A stretch of 64,000 bases of DNA from Candidatus Cacconaster equi (GCA_018065895.1 JAGHSK010000027.1:62001-126000), one strand, 5' to 3'. Shown: positions 26,361-36,432, counted from the first letter of the stretch. Notes: a model not told the origin generated them from the letters alone. Numbers and translations are program-made.

Positions 26361-27878
26361 TATGCCATCCACTGCGCTGGAAACGATACCGCCGGAATAT
26401 CCAGCCCCTTCTCCGCAAGGGTAAAGGCCCGGCAGACCAACAGCTGACATCGTCTCACTGTCACGCACAATGCGTACAGGGGACGATGTTCTTGATTCCG
26501 TTGCAAGAAGCAGGGCGTCGTTAGTGTAAAAACCTTTCATCTTCCTGTCGAATGCAGGGAAAGCGGCGCGAAGACGCCCGTAGACGAATTCAGGAAGCAA
26601 TTCATTCAAAGGAGCGCTGACGGTACCCGGATGATATGACGATTTCGGAAGATTCGCCGAGAGCCTCTTTCTGCAGAAATCCTGCATCCTCTGTGCGGGA
26701 GCCTTGAGAGAGGATGAGAAATCGAACATCCTGCGTTCGACGTCGCTCTGGAACTCAAGAAGGGAGAACACGCCGTATCTTTCATATCCCGGAATATCAC
26801 CCGGCTCCACTGAACATACGATTCCGGCATTGGCCCACTGCGAATTACGTTGTGAGTTGGACATTCCGTTCAACACCACGTGTCCATCGGAAGTGGCCGA
26901 CGGAACCAGAATTCCACCGGGACACATACAGAACGAGAAAACGCCCCTGCCATCTACCTGCTCCACGAGGGAGTACTCCGCTGCAGGCATCCAAGGCTGA
27001 TATTTTCCGTGATATTGTATTCTGTTGACAAGCGACTGCGGATGTTCCGCACGGACTCCGAGAGCAAAGCCCTTGGCCTCAAGAGGCCAGCCTTTTCTCG
27101 CAAAAAGTTCGTATATGTCCCAAGCCGAATGGCCCGTTGCCAGTATGACCGACTTTGCGGTATATGTGGCCCCTCCTTCGCATACTGCTTTCCATTGCAC
27201 ACTCCTGCCATCCTCAATCCGGATAAGGTCAATCAACTTTTCCGAAAAATGATATTCCCCACCATGCTCAAGAATGCAATTGCGGATATTCTCCACGATT
27301 CCGGGCAACCTGTCACTTCCGATATGAGGATGGGCATCCGTAAGAATGGTCCGGTCGGCACCGAAATTCACAAGTTGATGCAGCACTTCCCTTATATCAC
27401 CTCGTTTGTTGGAACGGGTGAAGAGTTTCCCGTCGGAAAAGGTGCCTGCACCACCCTCACCGAAACAATAGTTCGACTCCGGATTGACTATGCCGCGCTG
27501 GCTGAGATTTGCAATGTCGACCTTTCTTTCGTGAACATTCTTTCCCCTCTCAAGCACGATGGGCTTGCGTCCCTCCATCAGAAGGCGCAGAGACGCGAAC
27601 ATTCCGGCAGGCCCACCTCCCACAACAATTACAGGTTCTGCGGATGCGACATACTTGTACTCCGGCAGGACATATCTGTCAAGCGGATCGTCTCCCTGGG
27701 CTGCCGCCCCGATGCGGTATCTGTAAAGTATCTCGCCTCTGGCGTCCAATGACCGGCGGAGGATTTGTACGTCAGCCACCTTGTCGCGCTTTACACCCAA
27801 GGCCCGGGCAGCGGAGGCTTCGATCTCCTCCTTTGACGGAACGTGATTTATCGGGAAGGATATGTCAAATTCTTTCAT
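26334..27878 (-). CDS. COG2509-type FAD-dependent oxidoreductase
   Basis: A 514-residue flavoprotein of the uncharacterised COG2509 family. The FAD-binding Rossmann motif VVGGGPAGMFAS begins near residue 85, after an N-terminal domain of about 80 residues, and is followed by the family segments NYCFGEGGAGTFSDGKL and VILATGHSAWDIYEL. The C-terminus has GLYPCGEGAGYSGGI, which closes the FAD site. Substrate and physiological role are unknown. It starts 14 bases after the tsaD stop and is thus its operon partner. There is no signal peptide or membrane segment. Confidence 0.87.
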   Translation of the reverse strand: MKEFDISFPINHVPSKEEIEASAARALGVKRDKVADVQILRRSLDARGEILYRYRIGAAAQGDDPLDRYVLPEYKYVASAEPVIVVGGGPAGMFASLRLLMEGRKPIVLERGKNVHERKVDIANLSQRGIVNPESNYCFGEGGAGTFSDGKLFTRSNKRGDIREVLHQLVNFGADRTILTDAHPHIGSDRLPGIVENIRNCILEHGGEYHFSEKLIDLIRIEDGRSVQWKAVCEGGATYTAKSVILATGHSAWDIYELFARKGWPLEAKGFALGVRAEHPQSLVNRIQYHGKYQPWMPAAEYSLVEQVDGRGVFSFCMCPGGILVPSATSDGHVVLNGMSNSQRNSQWANAGIVCSVEPGDIPGYERYGVFSLLEFQSDVERRMFDFSSSLKAPAQRMQDFCRKRLSANLPKSSYHPGTVSAPLNELLPEFVYGRLRAAFPAFDRKMKGFYTNDALLLATESRTSSPVRIVRDSETMSAVGLPGLYPCGEGAGYSGGIVSSAVDGILVATAATL

Positions 27879-27892
27879 TCGGCAATCGGCTG

Positions 27893-28921
27893 TCAGTCAC
27901 CATATTCAGCGGCTCTTGAGAGCGGCGCGATGTCAAGCGGGGCGAAAAGTTTCTGCTGATACTTGAAATATCCGGTAATGGCTATCATAGCGGCATTGTC
28001 TGTCGTAAAGCGGAACTCAGGAAGGAATGTTGTCCAACCGCGTTTCTGTCCCTCTTCAACAATCCGGTTGCGGAGTCCGCTGTTTGCCGATACACCCCCG
28101 GATATGGCCACTTGTCTTATACCGGTCTGTTTGGCTGCAATGACAAGTTTCTTGAGAAGTATATCAATCAGATCTTTCTGGAAGGAGGCGCATATGTCAG
28201 CCTTGTTCTCCTCTATGAAATCGGGATTTTCCTTCAGATGGTCTCTCAGGAAATAGAGCAACGATGTCTTTATGCCACTGAAGCTGTAGTTCAAATCAGG
28301 AATGTTAGGTTTGGCGAAACGGAATTTCATAGGGTCTCCCTCTTTGGCCAGCCTGTCGACTACAGGTCCTCCCGGATAGCCGAGGCCCATATGTTTTGCG
28401 CACTTGTCAAAAGCCTCTCCTACAGCATCGTCAATGGTGTGTCCTAGAATTTCAAACTTCAAAGGAGCATCGACACGCACAATCTGGGTATGTCCTCCTG
28501 AAACGAGCAGGCACAAATATGGAAACTCAGGGCAATGATTCTCACGACCCTCCACCTTCACGAAATGCGAAAGGATATGGCCCTGCAGGTGGTTCACCTC
28601 TATCATAGGTTTGCCGCATGAGAGGGAGAGTCCCTTCGCGAAGGATGTACCGACAAGAAGTGACCCCAGCAGCCCCGGCCCACGTGTAAAGGCAATGGCA
28701 TCCACGTCATCCATCGTCACTCCGGCCTGTCTGAGTGCCTCGGAAACGACCGGAAGTATATTCTGCTGATGTGCTCTTGAGGCCAGTTCGGGAATCACTC
28801 CTCCATACTGACGGTGCACCTCCTGGGAGGCCATCACATTGGAGAGAAGATATTCATCTCTGAGAATCGCTGCGGAGGTATCGTCGCAGGAACTTTCAAT
28901 GCCCAATATCGTAACGCTCAT
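27893..28921 (-). CDS. tsaD: tRNA threonylcarbamoyladenosine biosynthesis protein TsaD
   Basis: Transfers the threonylcarbamoyl group from threonylcarbamoyl-AMP to A37 of ANN-decoding tRNAs, with TsaB and TsaE. The 342-residue protein begins with the ASKHA phosphate motif GIESSCDDT. The metal-binding HxxxH is seen in EVNHLQGHILSH, followed by LLVSGGHTQIV, the insert YPGGPVVDRLA and the C-terminal SGGVSANSGLR. It is full length. The COG2509 gene follows. A TAnnTTTG element lies 15 bases upstream, overlapping the divergent tamB promoter. Confidence 0.97.
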   Translation of the reverse strand: MSVTILGIESSCDDTSAAILRDEYLLSNVMASQEVHRQYGGVIPELASRAHQQNILPVVSEALRQAGVTMDDVDAIAFTRGPGLLGSLLVGTSFAKGLSLSCGKPMIEVNHLQGHILSHFVKVEGRENHCPEFPYLCLLVSGGHTQIVRVDAPLKFEILGHTIDDAVGEAFDKCAKHMGLGYPGGPVVDRLAKEGDPMKFRFAKPNIPDLNYSFSGIKTSLLYFLRDHLKENPDFIEENKADICASFQKDLIDILLKKLVIAAKQTGIRQVAISGGVSANSGLRNRIVEEGQKRGWTTFLPEFRFTTDNAAMIAITGYFKYQQKLFAPLDIAPLSRAAEYGD

Positions 28922-28931
28922 ACCTTATATT

Positions 28932-28965
28932 TTTGGCAAAAATAGCAAATTATTCATTATATTTG
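28932..28965 (+). promoter_or_regulatory. Promoter of the tamB operon
   Basis: TTTG at 28932-28935, a 22-base spacer and TATATTTG at 28958-28965, seven bases before the tamB ATG. The implied leader is very short or absent. The tsaD -7 element lies inside this spacer on the other strand. Confidence 0.65.
28937..28944 (-). promoter_or_regulatory. -7 promoter element of tsaD
   Basis: TATTTTTG on the minus strand fits TAnnTTTG and lies 15 bases before the tsaD ATG, interleaved with the divergent tamB promoter. Polymerase binding at one would likely exclude the other. Confidence 0.55.
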
Positions 28966-28971
28966 TTGTTT

Positions 28972-31900
28972 ATGGGCAAGGCAAGGAAAATAATATTCAC
29001 AGTTCTGACCGTGGTCATCCTGATTCCGGTGGTTCTTTCCATTGTCCTTCAGTTCCCGGGCGTTCAGACGGGGCTGCTGCGTTTTGTCAGCAACAAGATC
29101 TCCCAGAACATAGAGGGCGACATCTCCCTTGGCAGAGCCTACTACTCAATGCCGAACAGGGTCATTCTCAACGACATCTGCCTTACCCAGTCAGAAGGAC
29201 GTGACACCGTGTTCTACCTGCACAAACTACTTGTCCACGTAAACGTTCCTGCCCTTGCAAACGGTGATTTGAGAGCCAAGCGCATAGCCATCGAAGACGG
29301 AGAGTTCAACATATGGAACGTCAACGACTCCACGACGAATCTTGATCTGCTGCTCGGAGAGGAAGAGAATCCCTCCCCGAAAAAAGAACTCGATCTTCCG
29401 GATATAACGGTTGACAGGCTTTCCATAAAGAAATTCGGATTCTCAATGCTGAACCCGTTCGTTACGGTGGATTCCAGCAGTGTATCCAGTCCGAATCAAA
29501 TTGATTGGGACAACCTCATAGTGCGTGACATCAATCTGGATGCAAGAAAAATCGAAATTCAGAAGGAGATCACCCTCAATCTCGTGAATCTGGCGATGCG
29601 TGAAAGCCACGGACTTGACGTGAACACCTTCCGCGGCAAGATAAAGATAAGCAACAATCCGGGCATCAAGGGCATCTATATCGACGGCCTGCGATACGAT
29701 GACGGGCTTTCAACTCTTTCCTCAAAAACCTTCTCTCTCAGATTCAAGGACTTTTCCGACTTTTCCGACTTCTGTCAAAAGGTGGAGATGGCCGCTGATT
29801 TCGACAACACCCTTCTCGATTTCCGCACACTTGACTATTTTGCCGGACTTCACGACAATAATCTCAAACTGATTGTCAACGGCCCCGTGACAGGTACCGT
29901 AGCAAACCTCAAAAGCCCTGAGCTTTCAGTTACATCAGGCTCGGGAAGAACCGGCATCCTGTTAGGATTCAGACTATCCGGACTTCCTGAAATAGAATCG
30001 TCCATCATAAATGCCAAAATAGTCAAGGCATCCACCTATATGGCGGACCTCTCGGAGATTCTCGACGAATTTTCGCCCGGATCCACGCATGCTTCGCTCA
30101 GGGAAATAGCCAGGGGGGAGGAACTTACCTTCAAAGGCTCGATTGACGGTTTCTACGAGGATCTTGTTGCCTTCGGTGAGCTTACCACACACACTATGGG
30201 CAAAGCCAAGCTCGACATTCTTTGCCGGCAGGAGACAGAAAGCTACTCTATAACGGGTCACATTCTGACCGACATGCTGGACCTTGGCAGGATCCTGCCG
30301 AGCGAATCGCTCGGAGTCCTCACCTGCGATGCCGGTTTGTCAGCATCATTCGGCAGAAAAAATTCTGTCAGCATTGACTCCCTGTCCATAAGCCGGTTCG
30401 GACTGCTTGGCTACGACTATTCGAATCTCAAAGCGGATGGTCTGCTTACGAGCAACGATTTCAAGGGCTCGGTAACTGCCAGAGATCCGAATCTGGACCT
30501 TGATTTCGACGGCCTTGTCACCTTCAAGTTGAAGGACGACAAGGAAGATGGTGAATATGACAGGTTCAAGTTCAACCTGAGTCTGAACAATGCCAACCTT
30601 GACGAACTGAACCTTGAGGAGCGCGACTCGAAGGCCAGCCTTAAGATGGTGGCAGACCTCGACGTGTCGGAGAAAAGCATCAAGGGAGATGTGAACGTCG
30701 AGTCGATCAACGCCAGGATAGAGAGCGACAACCTGAACATCGGTGACATATCGTTGAATGCATTCATCTCCGAAAACAGGAACAGGATGACTCTGAAATC
30801 TTCCCTCGCCCAGGTTGATTATTCCGGTTCGGCGTCATTGATAGAATTCATGAATGCGATATCGAATTCAACGCTCAAAAGCCACCTTGACAATCTTTTC
30901 GGCAAGCCTGACAGCCGTGGCACCGGCAACGACTACAATCTGGAAGTGACGACAGGTGACCTTGAGCCTCTTTTCAAGATATTGGCTCCAAGTCTGAACA
31001 TATCGAAGGGCACCGATGTATCCCTCCGGATGACTCCGGACAACAAGCTGTCGGGCAAAATACTTTCAGACGGCATTTCAATAGGCAAAACTCTTCTCGG
31101 GAAGATGGAATCGGACATTTCAGGAACTTCAGAGTCCATTATGCTCGGCCTCAGATCTGAGAATATCGAACTCGGAGGCGTAACTCTGATGAATGACTCC
31201 CTGATGTTGAGGGTTAAGGACAACGTCGCCGAGATGCATCTGGGTTTCAACAATGATGATCAGGAGTACGGCAATTCACGCGCCGCATTCAACAGCAGGC
31301 TGGAAATTCCCGACCGGACACAGGAGGATTCATTCAAGGCGATTCTGGACATCCTTCCGTCAAATCTCTCCATCAGAGGAAGAAACTGGCATCTTCCGGC
31401 ATCAACCGTAAAGTTCGACGAAAAATACATCGCCCTGAATGGATTCAAGCTTCTCCGCGACGAGCAATCCCTCACTCTCGACGGAATTCTCTCGGAGAAT
31501 TTCAGCGACACATTGAATGTGAACATGCAGAATTTCGATCTGTCGCTTCTTGATCTTCTTATGCCGGAGCCTCTCGGGATAAGTGGAACAATGACAGGAA
31601 GCGGGCGGGCTTTCGGCCTTCTCGGAGAAAAATACGGACTTCTTCTCAGCCTTGACGGCAAGAATATAACAATCAGTGACGAACAGTTCGGAGACTTCAG
31701 CATCAGGTCAAGATGGAACGACGAGCATCAGCGCTTCAACCTGAGTGTCAAGAACAGCCTTGGCAACGCATCACCGCTGGAGGTCAGGGGGCACTACTAT
31801 CCTTCCACTAAGAACCTCGACGCCAGATTTGAGTTCGACAAATTCAAGATCGGTTTTGTAGCACCTCTTGCCGATGGACTCATCACTGATGTAGGCGGTG

Positions 31901-33528
31901 CAATCTCCGGAGAGATAGCGCTGGAGGGGCCTACCGACAAGCTCAAGATTTCAAGCGAAAAGTGCCGTTTCAACGACTTCGCCTTCAAACTTGATTTCAC
32001 ACAGGTACCATATACTCTCAACGGACCGTTCTCCGTCTCCGGAAAAGGTATAATATTCAACGATATCGACATAGCGGACAGTTTTGGAGCACACGGAGCG
32101 ATAAACGGAGGAGTATCCTACGATCATTTCAAGGACATCAGAATCAATGCCGGCATCCGGCTCAAGAATATGCATGGCCTCAACACCACTTCCAAGGACA
32201 ACAGCACATTCTTCGGCACGGCATTCGTTTCAGGCAACGTAAGATTGTCAGGACCAATGAAAAGGCTTGTCCTCGGGATGAACCTGACCACTGAGGCCAA
32301 ATCGTCAATCCACATCAAACTCGAGTCGTCAGGCGAACAGAAGGCAACACTGCTGACCTTCGTCGATGAGAATACAAATATCGATAACGCAGAGCAGCTG
32401 AGGAGTTTCAGAAAAGTGGTTACGGAGAAGCAGGCATTCAAACCATCATCCGAGCTGCTTGTAAACGTAAAGGTCGACGCAACCCCTGACGCCGAAGTGA
32501 TGCTGGACATCAATCCTTCAACAGGAGATGTGGTAAAGGCAAGAGGAAACGGCTTGGTGGATATCTCCCTTGGCGGTTCTGACGGCTTCACAATCAAAGG
32601 CGACTACAAGATTGAGGAGGGTAATTTCCTTTTCAACCTTATGGGAATCACATCCAAGGATTTCCTTCTGGAAAATGGCAGCACAATCTCCTTCAATGGA
32701 GACATTATGCAGTCAGAATTGGATTTGACCGCCACCTACAGGACAAAAGCTTCGCTCGGAACCTTGCTCTCATCCACCGACCGCGACAACAGCAGACGTA
32801 CAATTGACTGCAGGATTGGAGTTACTGAAAAGCTCAGCAATCCGAAGATTGCGTTCAATATCGACATCCCCGACCTTGACCCGACCACAAAGGCAAGAGT
32901 CGAGAGTATCCTCAATACTGAGGACAAACGCATGAGGCAGGTACTGGCCCTGCTTGTTTCCGGCAGTTTTGTGCCCGAATCCGAATCCGGAATCGTTAAC
33001 AACACCACAATCCTTTATTCCAACGCATCGGAGATAATGTCCAACCAGTTGAACAACATATTCCGCCAGTTGAACATACCTATTGACCTCGGCTTCAATT
33101 ATCAGCCGACCAGCGAAGGAAAGAACATGTTCGACGTGGCCCTGTCAACCAAACTGTTCAACAACAGGGTGGCCATCAACGGAAATATCGGCAACAGGCG
33201 TAACACAACCGCCTCCAAGAGCGATTTTGTCGGAGACGTGGAGGTGGAGGTCAAGATCGACCGGACGGGACGACTGAGATTGAGCGCATTCTCCCACTCT
33301 ACCGACGAATATTCCAACTTCCTTGACCAGGCGCAGAGGAACGGAGTCGGAATGAACTTCCAGGAGGATTTCGACACCTTCAAGGAGCTGTTCCGCAAGA
33401 TATTCTGGGGACGCGAAAAGATGGAGAGATATGAGCAGGAACAGGCTCAAAAGAGGAGAGAATATCTGCAGGAGATGATGCAGAAGGCAAGGGCTGAAAA
33501 GGCATTGAATGAGCAGAAAAATGAGTAG
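28972..33528 (+). CDS. TamB-like translocation and assembly module / lipid-transport protein (DUF490)
   Basis: A 1518-residue AsmA/TamB-family protein. One N-terminal transmembrane segment (about residues 6-26, IIFTVLTVVILIPVVLSIVL) anchors a very long beta-rich periplasmic rod that is thought to form a hydrophobic groove moving lipids between membranes or to help assemble outer-membrane proteins. The C-terminal DUF490 domain spans about 1150-1470 (SDGFTIKGDYKIEEGNFLF), and a charged coiled tail (KMERYEQEQAQKRREYLQEM) closes the protein. I chose the ATG at 28972, directly before the membrane anchor. No TamA/BamA gene is adjacent. Its stop overlaps the next gene by 8 bases. Confidence 0.9.
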   Translation: MGKARKIIFTVLTVVILIPVVLSIVLQFPGVQTGLLRFVSNKISQNIEGDISLGRAYYSMPNRVILNDICLTQSEGRDTVFYLHKLLVHVNVPALANGDLRAKRIAIEDGEFNIWNVNDSTTNLDLLLGEEENPSPKKELDLPDITVDRLSIKKFGFSMLNPFVTVDSSSVSSPNQIDWDNLIVRDINLDARKIEIQKEITLNLVNLAMRESHGLDVNTFRGKIKISNNPGIKGIYIDGLRYDDGLSTLSSKTFSLRFKDFSDFSDFCQKVEMAADFDNTLLDFRTLDYFAGLHDNNLKLIVNGPVTGTVANLKSPELSVTSGSGRTGILLGFRLSGLPEIESSIINAKIVKASTYMADLSEILDEFSPGSTHASLREIARGEELTFKGSIDGFYEDLVAFGELTTHTMGKAKLDILCRQETESYSITGHILTDMLDLGRILPSESLGVLTCDAGLSASFGRKNSVSIDSLSISRFGLLGYDYSNLKADGLLTSNDFKGSVTARDPNLDLDFDGLVTFKLKDDKEDGEYDRFKFNLSLNNANLDELNLEERDSKASLKMVADLDVSEKSIKGDVNVESINARIESDNLNIGDISLNAFISENRNRMTLKSSLAQVDYSGSASLIEFMNAISNSTLKSHLDNLFGKPDSRGTGNDYNLEVTTGDLEPLFKILAPSLNISKGTDVSLRMTPDNKLSGKILSDGISIGKTLLGKMESDISGTSESIMLGLRSENIELGGVTLMNDSLMLRVKDNVAEMHLGFNNDDQEYGNSRAAFNSRLEIPDRTQEDSFKAILDILPSNLSIRGRNWHLPASTVKFDEKYIALNGFKLLRDEQSLTLDGILSENFSDTLNVNMQNFDLSLLDLLMPEPLGISGTMTGSGRAFGLLGEKYGLLLSLDGKNITISDEQFGDFSIRSRWNDEHQRFNLSVKNSLGNASPLEVRGHYYPSTKNLDARFEFDKFKIGFVAPLADGLITDVGGAISGEIALEGPTDKLKISSEKCRFNDFAFKLDFTQVPYTLNGPFSVSGKGIIFNDIDIADSFGAHGAINGGVSYDHFKDIRINAGIRLKNMHGLNTTSKDNSTFFGTAFVSGNVRLSGPMKRLVLGMNLTTEAKSSIHIKLESSGEQKATLLTFVDENTNIDNAEQLRSFRKVVTEKQAFKPSSELLVNVKVDATPDAEVMLDINPSTGDVVKARGNGLVDISLGGSDGFTIKGDYKIEEGNFLFNLMGITSKDFLLENGSTISFNGDIMQSELDLTATYRTKASLGTLLSSTDRDNSRRTIDCRIGVTEKLSNPKIAFNIDIPDLDPTTKARVESILNTEDKRMRQVLALLVSGSFVPESESGIVNNTTILYSNASEIMSNQLNNIFRQLNIPIDLGFNYQPTSEGKNMFDVALSTKLFNNRVAINGNIGNRRNTTASKSDFVGDVEVEVKIDRTGRLRLSAFSHSTDEYSNFLDQAQRNGVGMNFQEDFDTFKELFRKIFWGREKMERYEQEQAQKRREYLQEMMQKARAEKALNEQKNE

Positions 33529-34222
33529 ACTTTACCTTATACCCACACCTTTGGGGGACTATCCCCCTTCTGAGGTGCTTCCAGAACCGGTGCTGGCTCT
33601 TATACCGGGCATCAGACTCTTCTTCGTCGAGGAAATCCGCACTGCGCGAAGATTCCTTTCCGCAGCGGGATTGAGAGGACATATCGAAGAGCTTGAACTG
33701 CATGAACTCAATGAGCACACCGACAGGGCAATGATTGAGTCGTACGCAACACTTCTTGAAAAGCAGGATGCTGCCATCATTTCAGAGGCGGGACTTCCGG
33801 CCGTGGCCGACCCGGGCGCATTGCTTGTTGAACTGGCGCACAAAAAAGGAGTGGAGGTGGTACCTCAAGTGGGTCCATCCTCCCTGATGCTTGCGCTGAT
33901 GTCTTCAGGTATGAACGGGCAATGCTTTGCATTTACAGGATATCTCCCGGCAAAAAAGGAGGAGAGGAAAGCGGCGATATTGGAGATTGAGAAGATATCC
34001 TCCCGTCTCAAACAGTCCCAGATAATAATAGAGACCCCATACCGTAACGACTCGCTTTTTGCGGATATGATCGCACTCTGCAAGAGGACAACAAGAATCT
34101 GCATTGCAGCGGATCTGACATTGCCGACCGCTTTCATCCACACCAAAAGTGTAGCCGAATGGAGAGAGCATCCCCCAGTAATCGGCAAACGGCCCTGCGT
34201 ATTTGTTTTGATGGGAAATTAA
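33521..34222 (+). CDS. RsmI-like SAM-dependent tetrapyrrole-methylase-fold methyltransferase
   Basis: Related to RsmI, which methylates the 2'-OH of C1402 in 16S rRNA. The 233-residue protein starts with SRLYLIPTPLGDY and has the family segments FVEEIRTARRFL, ISEAGLPAVADPGALLVELA, VGPSSLMLALMSSGMNGQ, FTGYLPAKKEER and QIIIETPYRN. It is shorter than E. coli RsmI (286) and belongs to the Bacteroidota short group, so the same target is inferred rather than shown. The ATG at 33521 overlaps the tamB stop by 8 bases. The 3' end overlaps mtaB by 4 bases. Confidence 0.82.
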   Translation: MSRLYLIPTPLGDYPPSEVLPEPVLALIPGIRLFFVEEIRTARRFLSAAGLRGHIEELELHELNEHTDRAMIESYATLLEKQDAAIISEAGLPAVADPGALLVELAHKKGVEVVPQVGPSSLMLALMSSGMNGQCFAFTGYLPAKKEERKAAILEIEKISSRLKQSQIIIETPYRNDSLFADMIALCKRTTRICIAADLTLPTAFIHTKSVAEWREHPPVIGKRPCVFVLMGN

Positions 34223-35490
34223 ATTGTCACTTCGACTATCTGTCCGATAAGAGACTTATCGAATTTCCTTGGGACCTTGACATAATTTTCGGTGTAGCCC
34301 GACATCATCCCGCCCTTCTCCGTGCTTTCAAAGAGGACTTTGGCGCTCCTTCCGGCATTCGCTGCAAGGAACTCCGTATGGAGTTTTTCACACAATGCCT
34401 GAAGGCGGGACTCACGCTCGCTTTTCACGCTTTCCTGAACCTGATCTTTTCTATCCGCCGCGAGTGTGCCAATCCTGCGGGAATAAGGAAAGATATGCAG
34501 GAATGCAGGTCGCAGTTCAGAGAGGAACCTGTAAGTCTGTTCGAAATCCTCATCCGTTTCTCCGGGAAACCCGACAATTACGTCTATGCCGAAGAAAACC
34601 TTCGTAAATCGTTCTTCCGGAGATTCCATTGCAGCGCGTATCAATGCAATTTTTTCTGCAAAGGCGGAAGTGTCGTACCTGCGGTGCATCTCCTTGAGTG
34701 TCTTGTCACACCCTGATTGCACAGGAATATGGAAATGAGGCAGGAATTTTGTGCCCGATGCTATCCACTCCACCGTCTGAGGCGTAAGCAGATTGGGTTC
34801 TATCGATGATATCCTGAATCTTTCTATTCCCTCAACATCGTTCAATGCCTTGAGCAAATCCAAAAAACTTTCGCCCGTTGTCTTTCCGAAATCCCCCGTA
34901 TTCACACCGGTAAGAACAATCTCCTTGATGCCCGCAGCAGCAATCTCCTTTGCCTGAGATACAAGAGTCGATATAGGGACGTTGCGGCTCCTGCCTCTGG
35001 CAATCGGCACGGTGCAATACGAACAGAAATAGTCGCAGCCATCCTGCACCTTCAGGAAAGAACGTGTCCTTTCTCCGGAAGAATATGCCGGGAAGACACT
35101 CTCAATGGCGTTTCTTTCACAGGAATAGACGCACTTTGAACGGTCCTTCTCCAACTCCTGAACAAGATGCAACAGGTCTCCCTTATACTCCGCACCGACT
35201 ACTATATCAACGCCTTCAACAGAAAGAATCTCCTGAGGCTTCAGCTGGGCATAGCATCCGGTTACCGCCACAATGGCCTCAGGTGAGATTTTATGCAGCC
35301 TGCGGATCAGATTCCGGCACTTCTTGTCGGCATGCTCTGTCACCGAGCAGGTGTTTATGACATATACGTCCGCCTGCTGCCTCTGGCTGACAGTCTGATA
35401 ACCGGCAGCCGAAAAGCTGCGTGCAATCGTGGACGTCTCTGCGAAATTGAGTTTGCAGCCGAGAGTGATATATGCTACGCGTTTCTGCAT
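34219..35490 (-). CDS. mtaB: tRNA t6A37 C2-methylthiotransferase MtaB
   Basis: Radical SAM enzyme that adds a methylthio group to threonylcarbamoyl-A37 of tRNA; it thus acts on the product of the TsaD pathway found elsewhere in the window. The 423-residue protein has the UPF0004 N-terminal domain (YITLGCKLNFAET, with cysteines C12, about 48 and 82), the radical SAM motif CDYFCSYC near residue 150 and a C-terminal TRAM-like region. The TLGCKxNxxE beginning separates MtaB from MiaB and RimO. It lies 11 bases after folB at the downstream end of the long minus-strand array. Confidence 0.92.
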   Translation of the reverse strand: MQKRVAYITLGCKLNFAETSTIARSFSAAGYQTVSQRQQADVYVINTCSVTEHADKKCRNLIRRLHKISPEAIVAVTGCYAQLKPQEILSVEGVDIVVGAEYKGDLLHLVQELEKDRSKCVYSCERNAIESVFPAYSSGERTRSFLKVQDGCDYFCSYCTVPIARGRSRNVPISTLVSQAKEIAAAGIKEIVLTGVNTGDFGKTTGESFLDLLKALNDVEGIERFRISSIEPNLLTPQTVEWIASGTKFLPHFHIPVQSGCDKTLKEMHRRYDTSAFAEKIALIRAAMESPEERFTKVFFGIDVIVGFPGETDEDFEQTYRFLSELRPAFLHIFPYSRRIGTLAADRKDQVQESVKSERESRLQALCEKLHTEFLAANAGRSAKVLFESTEKGGMMSGYTENYVKVPRKFDKSLIGQIVEVTI

Positions 35491-35501
35491 CAGGATTCTG
35501 T

Positions 35502-35846
35502 TTAGAAAGACATCGTTACTGATGATGATTCACAAGGCCCGCTCAACGGAGGATTGAGCTTCGATACGGTTACGGAAGCATGTTCGAGCGACGGAAAAGA
35601 TATACGGACAGCGTTCAGGATACGATACGCCACATTCTCCAGCAGATTGGAAGGGATTGCCATCTGTTCCCTGATAATCTCATATATCTCAGAATAGTTT
35701 ACGGCATGACGCAGGTCGTCGCTCTGAGCCGCCATCGTCATATCGTAATCGCACTGGAAGTCCACGCTGAAACGGTTGCCTTGGGTTCTTTCATTCTCAA
35801 GGCAACCGTGGTAGGCGTAGAATTCCATATTTGAAAGGCGCATCAT
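35502..35846 (-). CDS. folB: Dihydroneopterin aldolase
   Basis: Converts dihydroneopterin to 6-hydroxymethyl-dihydropterin in folate synthesis. The 114-residue length is normal. The family motif MEFYAYHGCLENERTQGNRF is at residues 7-26, NYSEIYEIIRE follows, then the helix LLENVAYRIL with the conserved glutamate and the C-terminal strand VTVSKLNPPL. The start has two adjacent ATG codons; either may be used. It lies 5 bases after the small lipoprotein gene and 11 before mtaB, with no functional link to either that I can see. Confidence 0.92.
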   Translation of the reverse strand: MMRLSNMEFYAYHGCLENERTQGNRFSVDFQCDYDMTMAAQSDDLRHAVNYSEIYEIIREQMAIPSNLLENVAYRILNAVRISFPSLEHASVTVSKLNPPLSGPCESSSVTMSF

Positions 35847-35851
35847 CAGGC

Positions 35852-36430
35852 CTATTCCTCAGTTTCCTCTCCCTCTACGGCAATTGTCTTGACAATCTCC
35901 ATATATCCGGGGAGGACCTTGCCAGTAGCCCTGTGAACTGCATTGATGTCTTCGGATATGGTAAGACATTCATTGTCCGGAGTTACTGTCGCATAATAAT
36001 CGATAAGGTCGAAAGGAATGTCGCCGACCTTTCCGAATGCCGTGAACTTATAGTCGTAGTATGCAACCTCGTCAAGTTTCGAACCCATCTCCTCCTTGAG
36101 AGCATGAAGTTTGAGAAGAATGACGCTGTCATTCATCAGAGTCTGCTTCTTGATATCGGCATTTACAGTATAGCCGGTTCTCACATACTTGTTGTAAAGT
36201 TCCTTGTTCTTTCTGATTTTTGTCTCGAAAGTACCTATTCTTCTGTCAACTTCAGTTCTGAAAACAGTGGAGTCGATCTTCTCAAGTTTCTGGAAGCGGA
36301 ATCTGTGCGGCTGGTCAGGATAGTTGGCCAGGGTGGTTTTCTCAATGGCCTGTGCAACAGGGTCATTTTTGTAAGGGTTGCAGGAGCAGATTGTTGCAGC
36401 TGCAGCCAGAAGAAGGATGATTTTTTTCAT
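35852..36430 (-). CDS. Uncharacterised small lipoprotein
   Basis: A 192-residue protein with a lipoprotein signal (ATICSC, acceptor C17). The rest is soluble, rich in charged residues, with a helical stretch at about 60-130 and an acidic tail (EGEETEE). I recognise no family. The conserved-looking features are YDYKFTAFGKVGDIPFDLIDYY and the spacing of lysines in the middle helix. It lies 2 bases after the PhnP-like hydrolase gene and 5 before folB, in the same transcript. No function can be assigned. Confidence 0.65.
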   Translation of the reverse strand: MKKIILLLAAAATICSCNPYKNDPVAQAIEKTTLANYPDQPHRFRFQKLEKIDSTVFRTEVDRRIGTFETKIRKNKELYNKYVRTGYTVNADIKKQTLMNDSVILLKLHALKEEMGSKLDEVAYYDYKFTAFGKVGDIPFDLIDYYATVTPDNECLTISEDINAVHRATGKVLPGYMEIVKTIAVEGEETEE

Positions 36431-36432
36431 AT

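Noticed and set aside
26880-27752. Plus-strand frame of 290 codons
   Set aside because: It lies entirely inside the COG2509 gene, has no recognisable motif and arises from the reverse of a coding frame.
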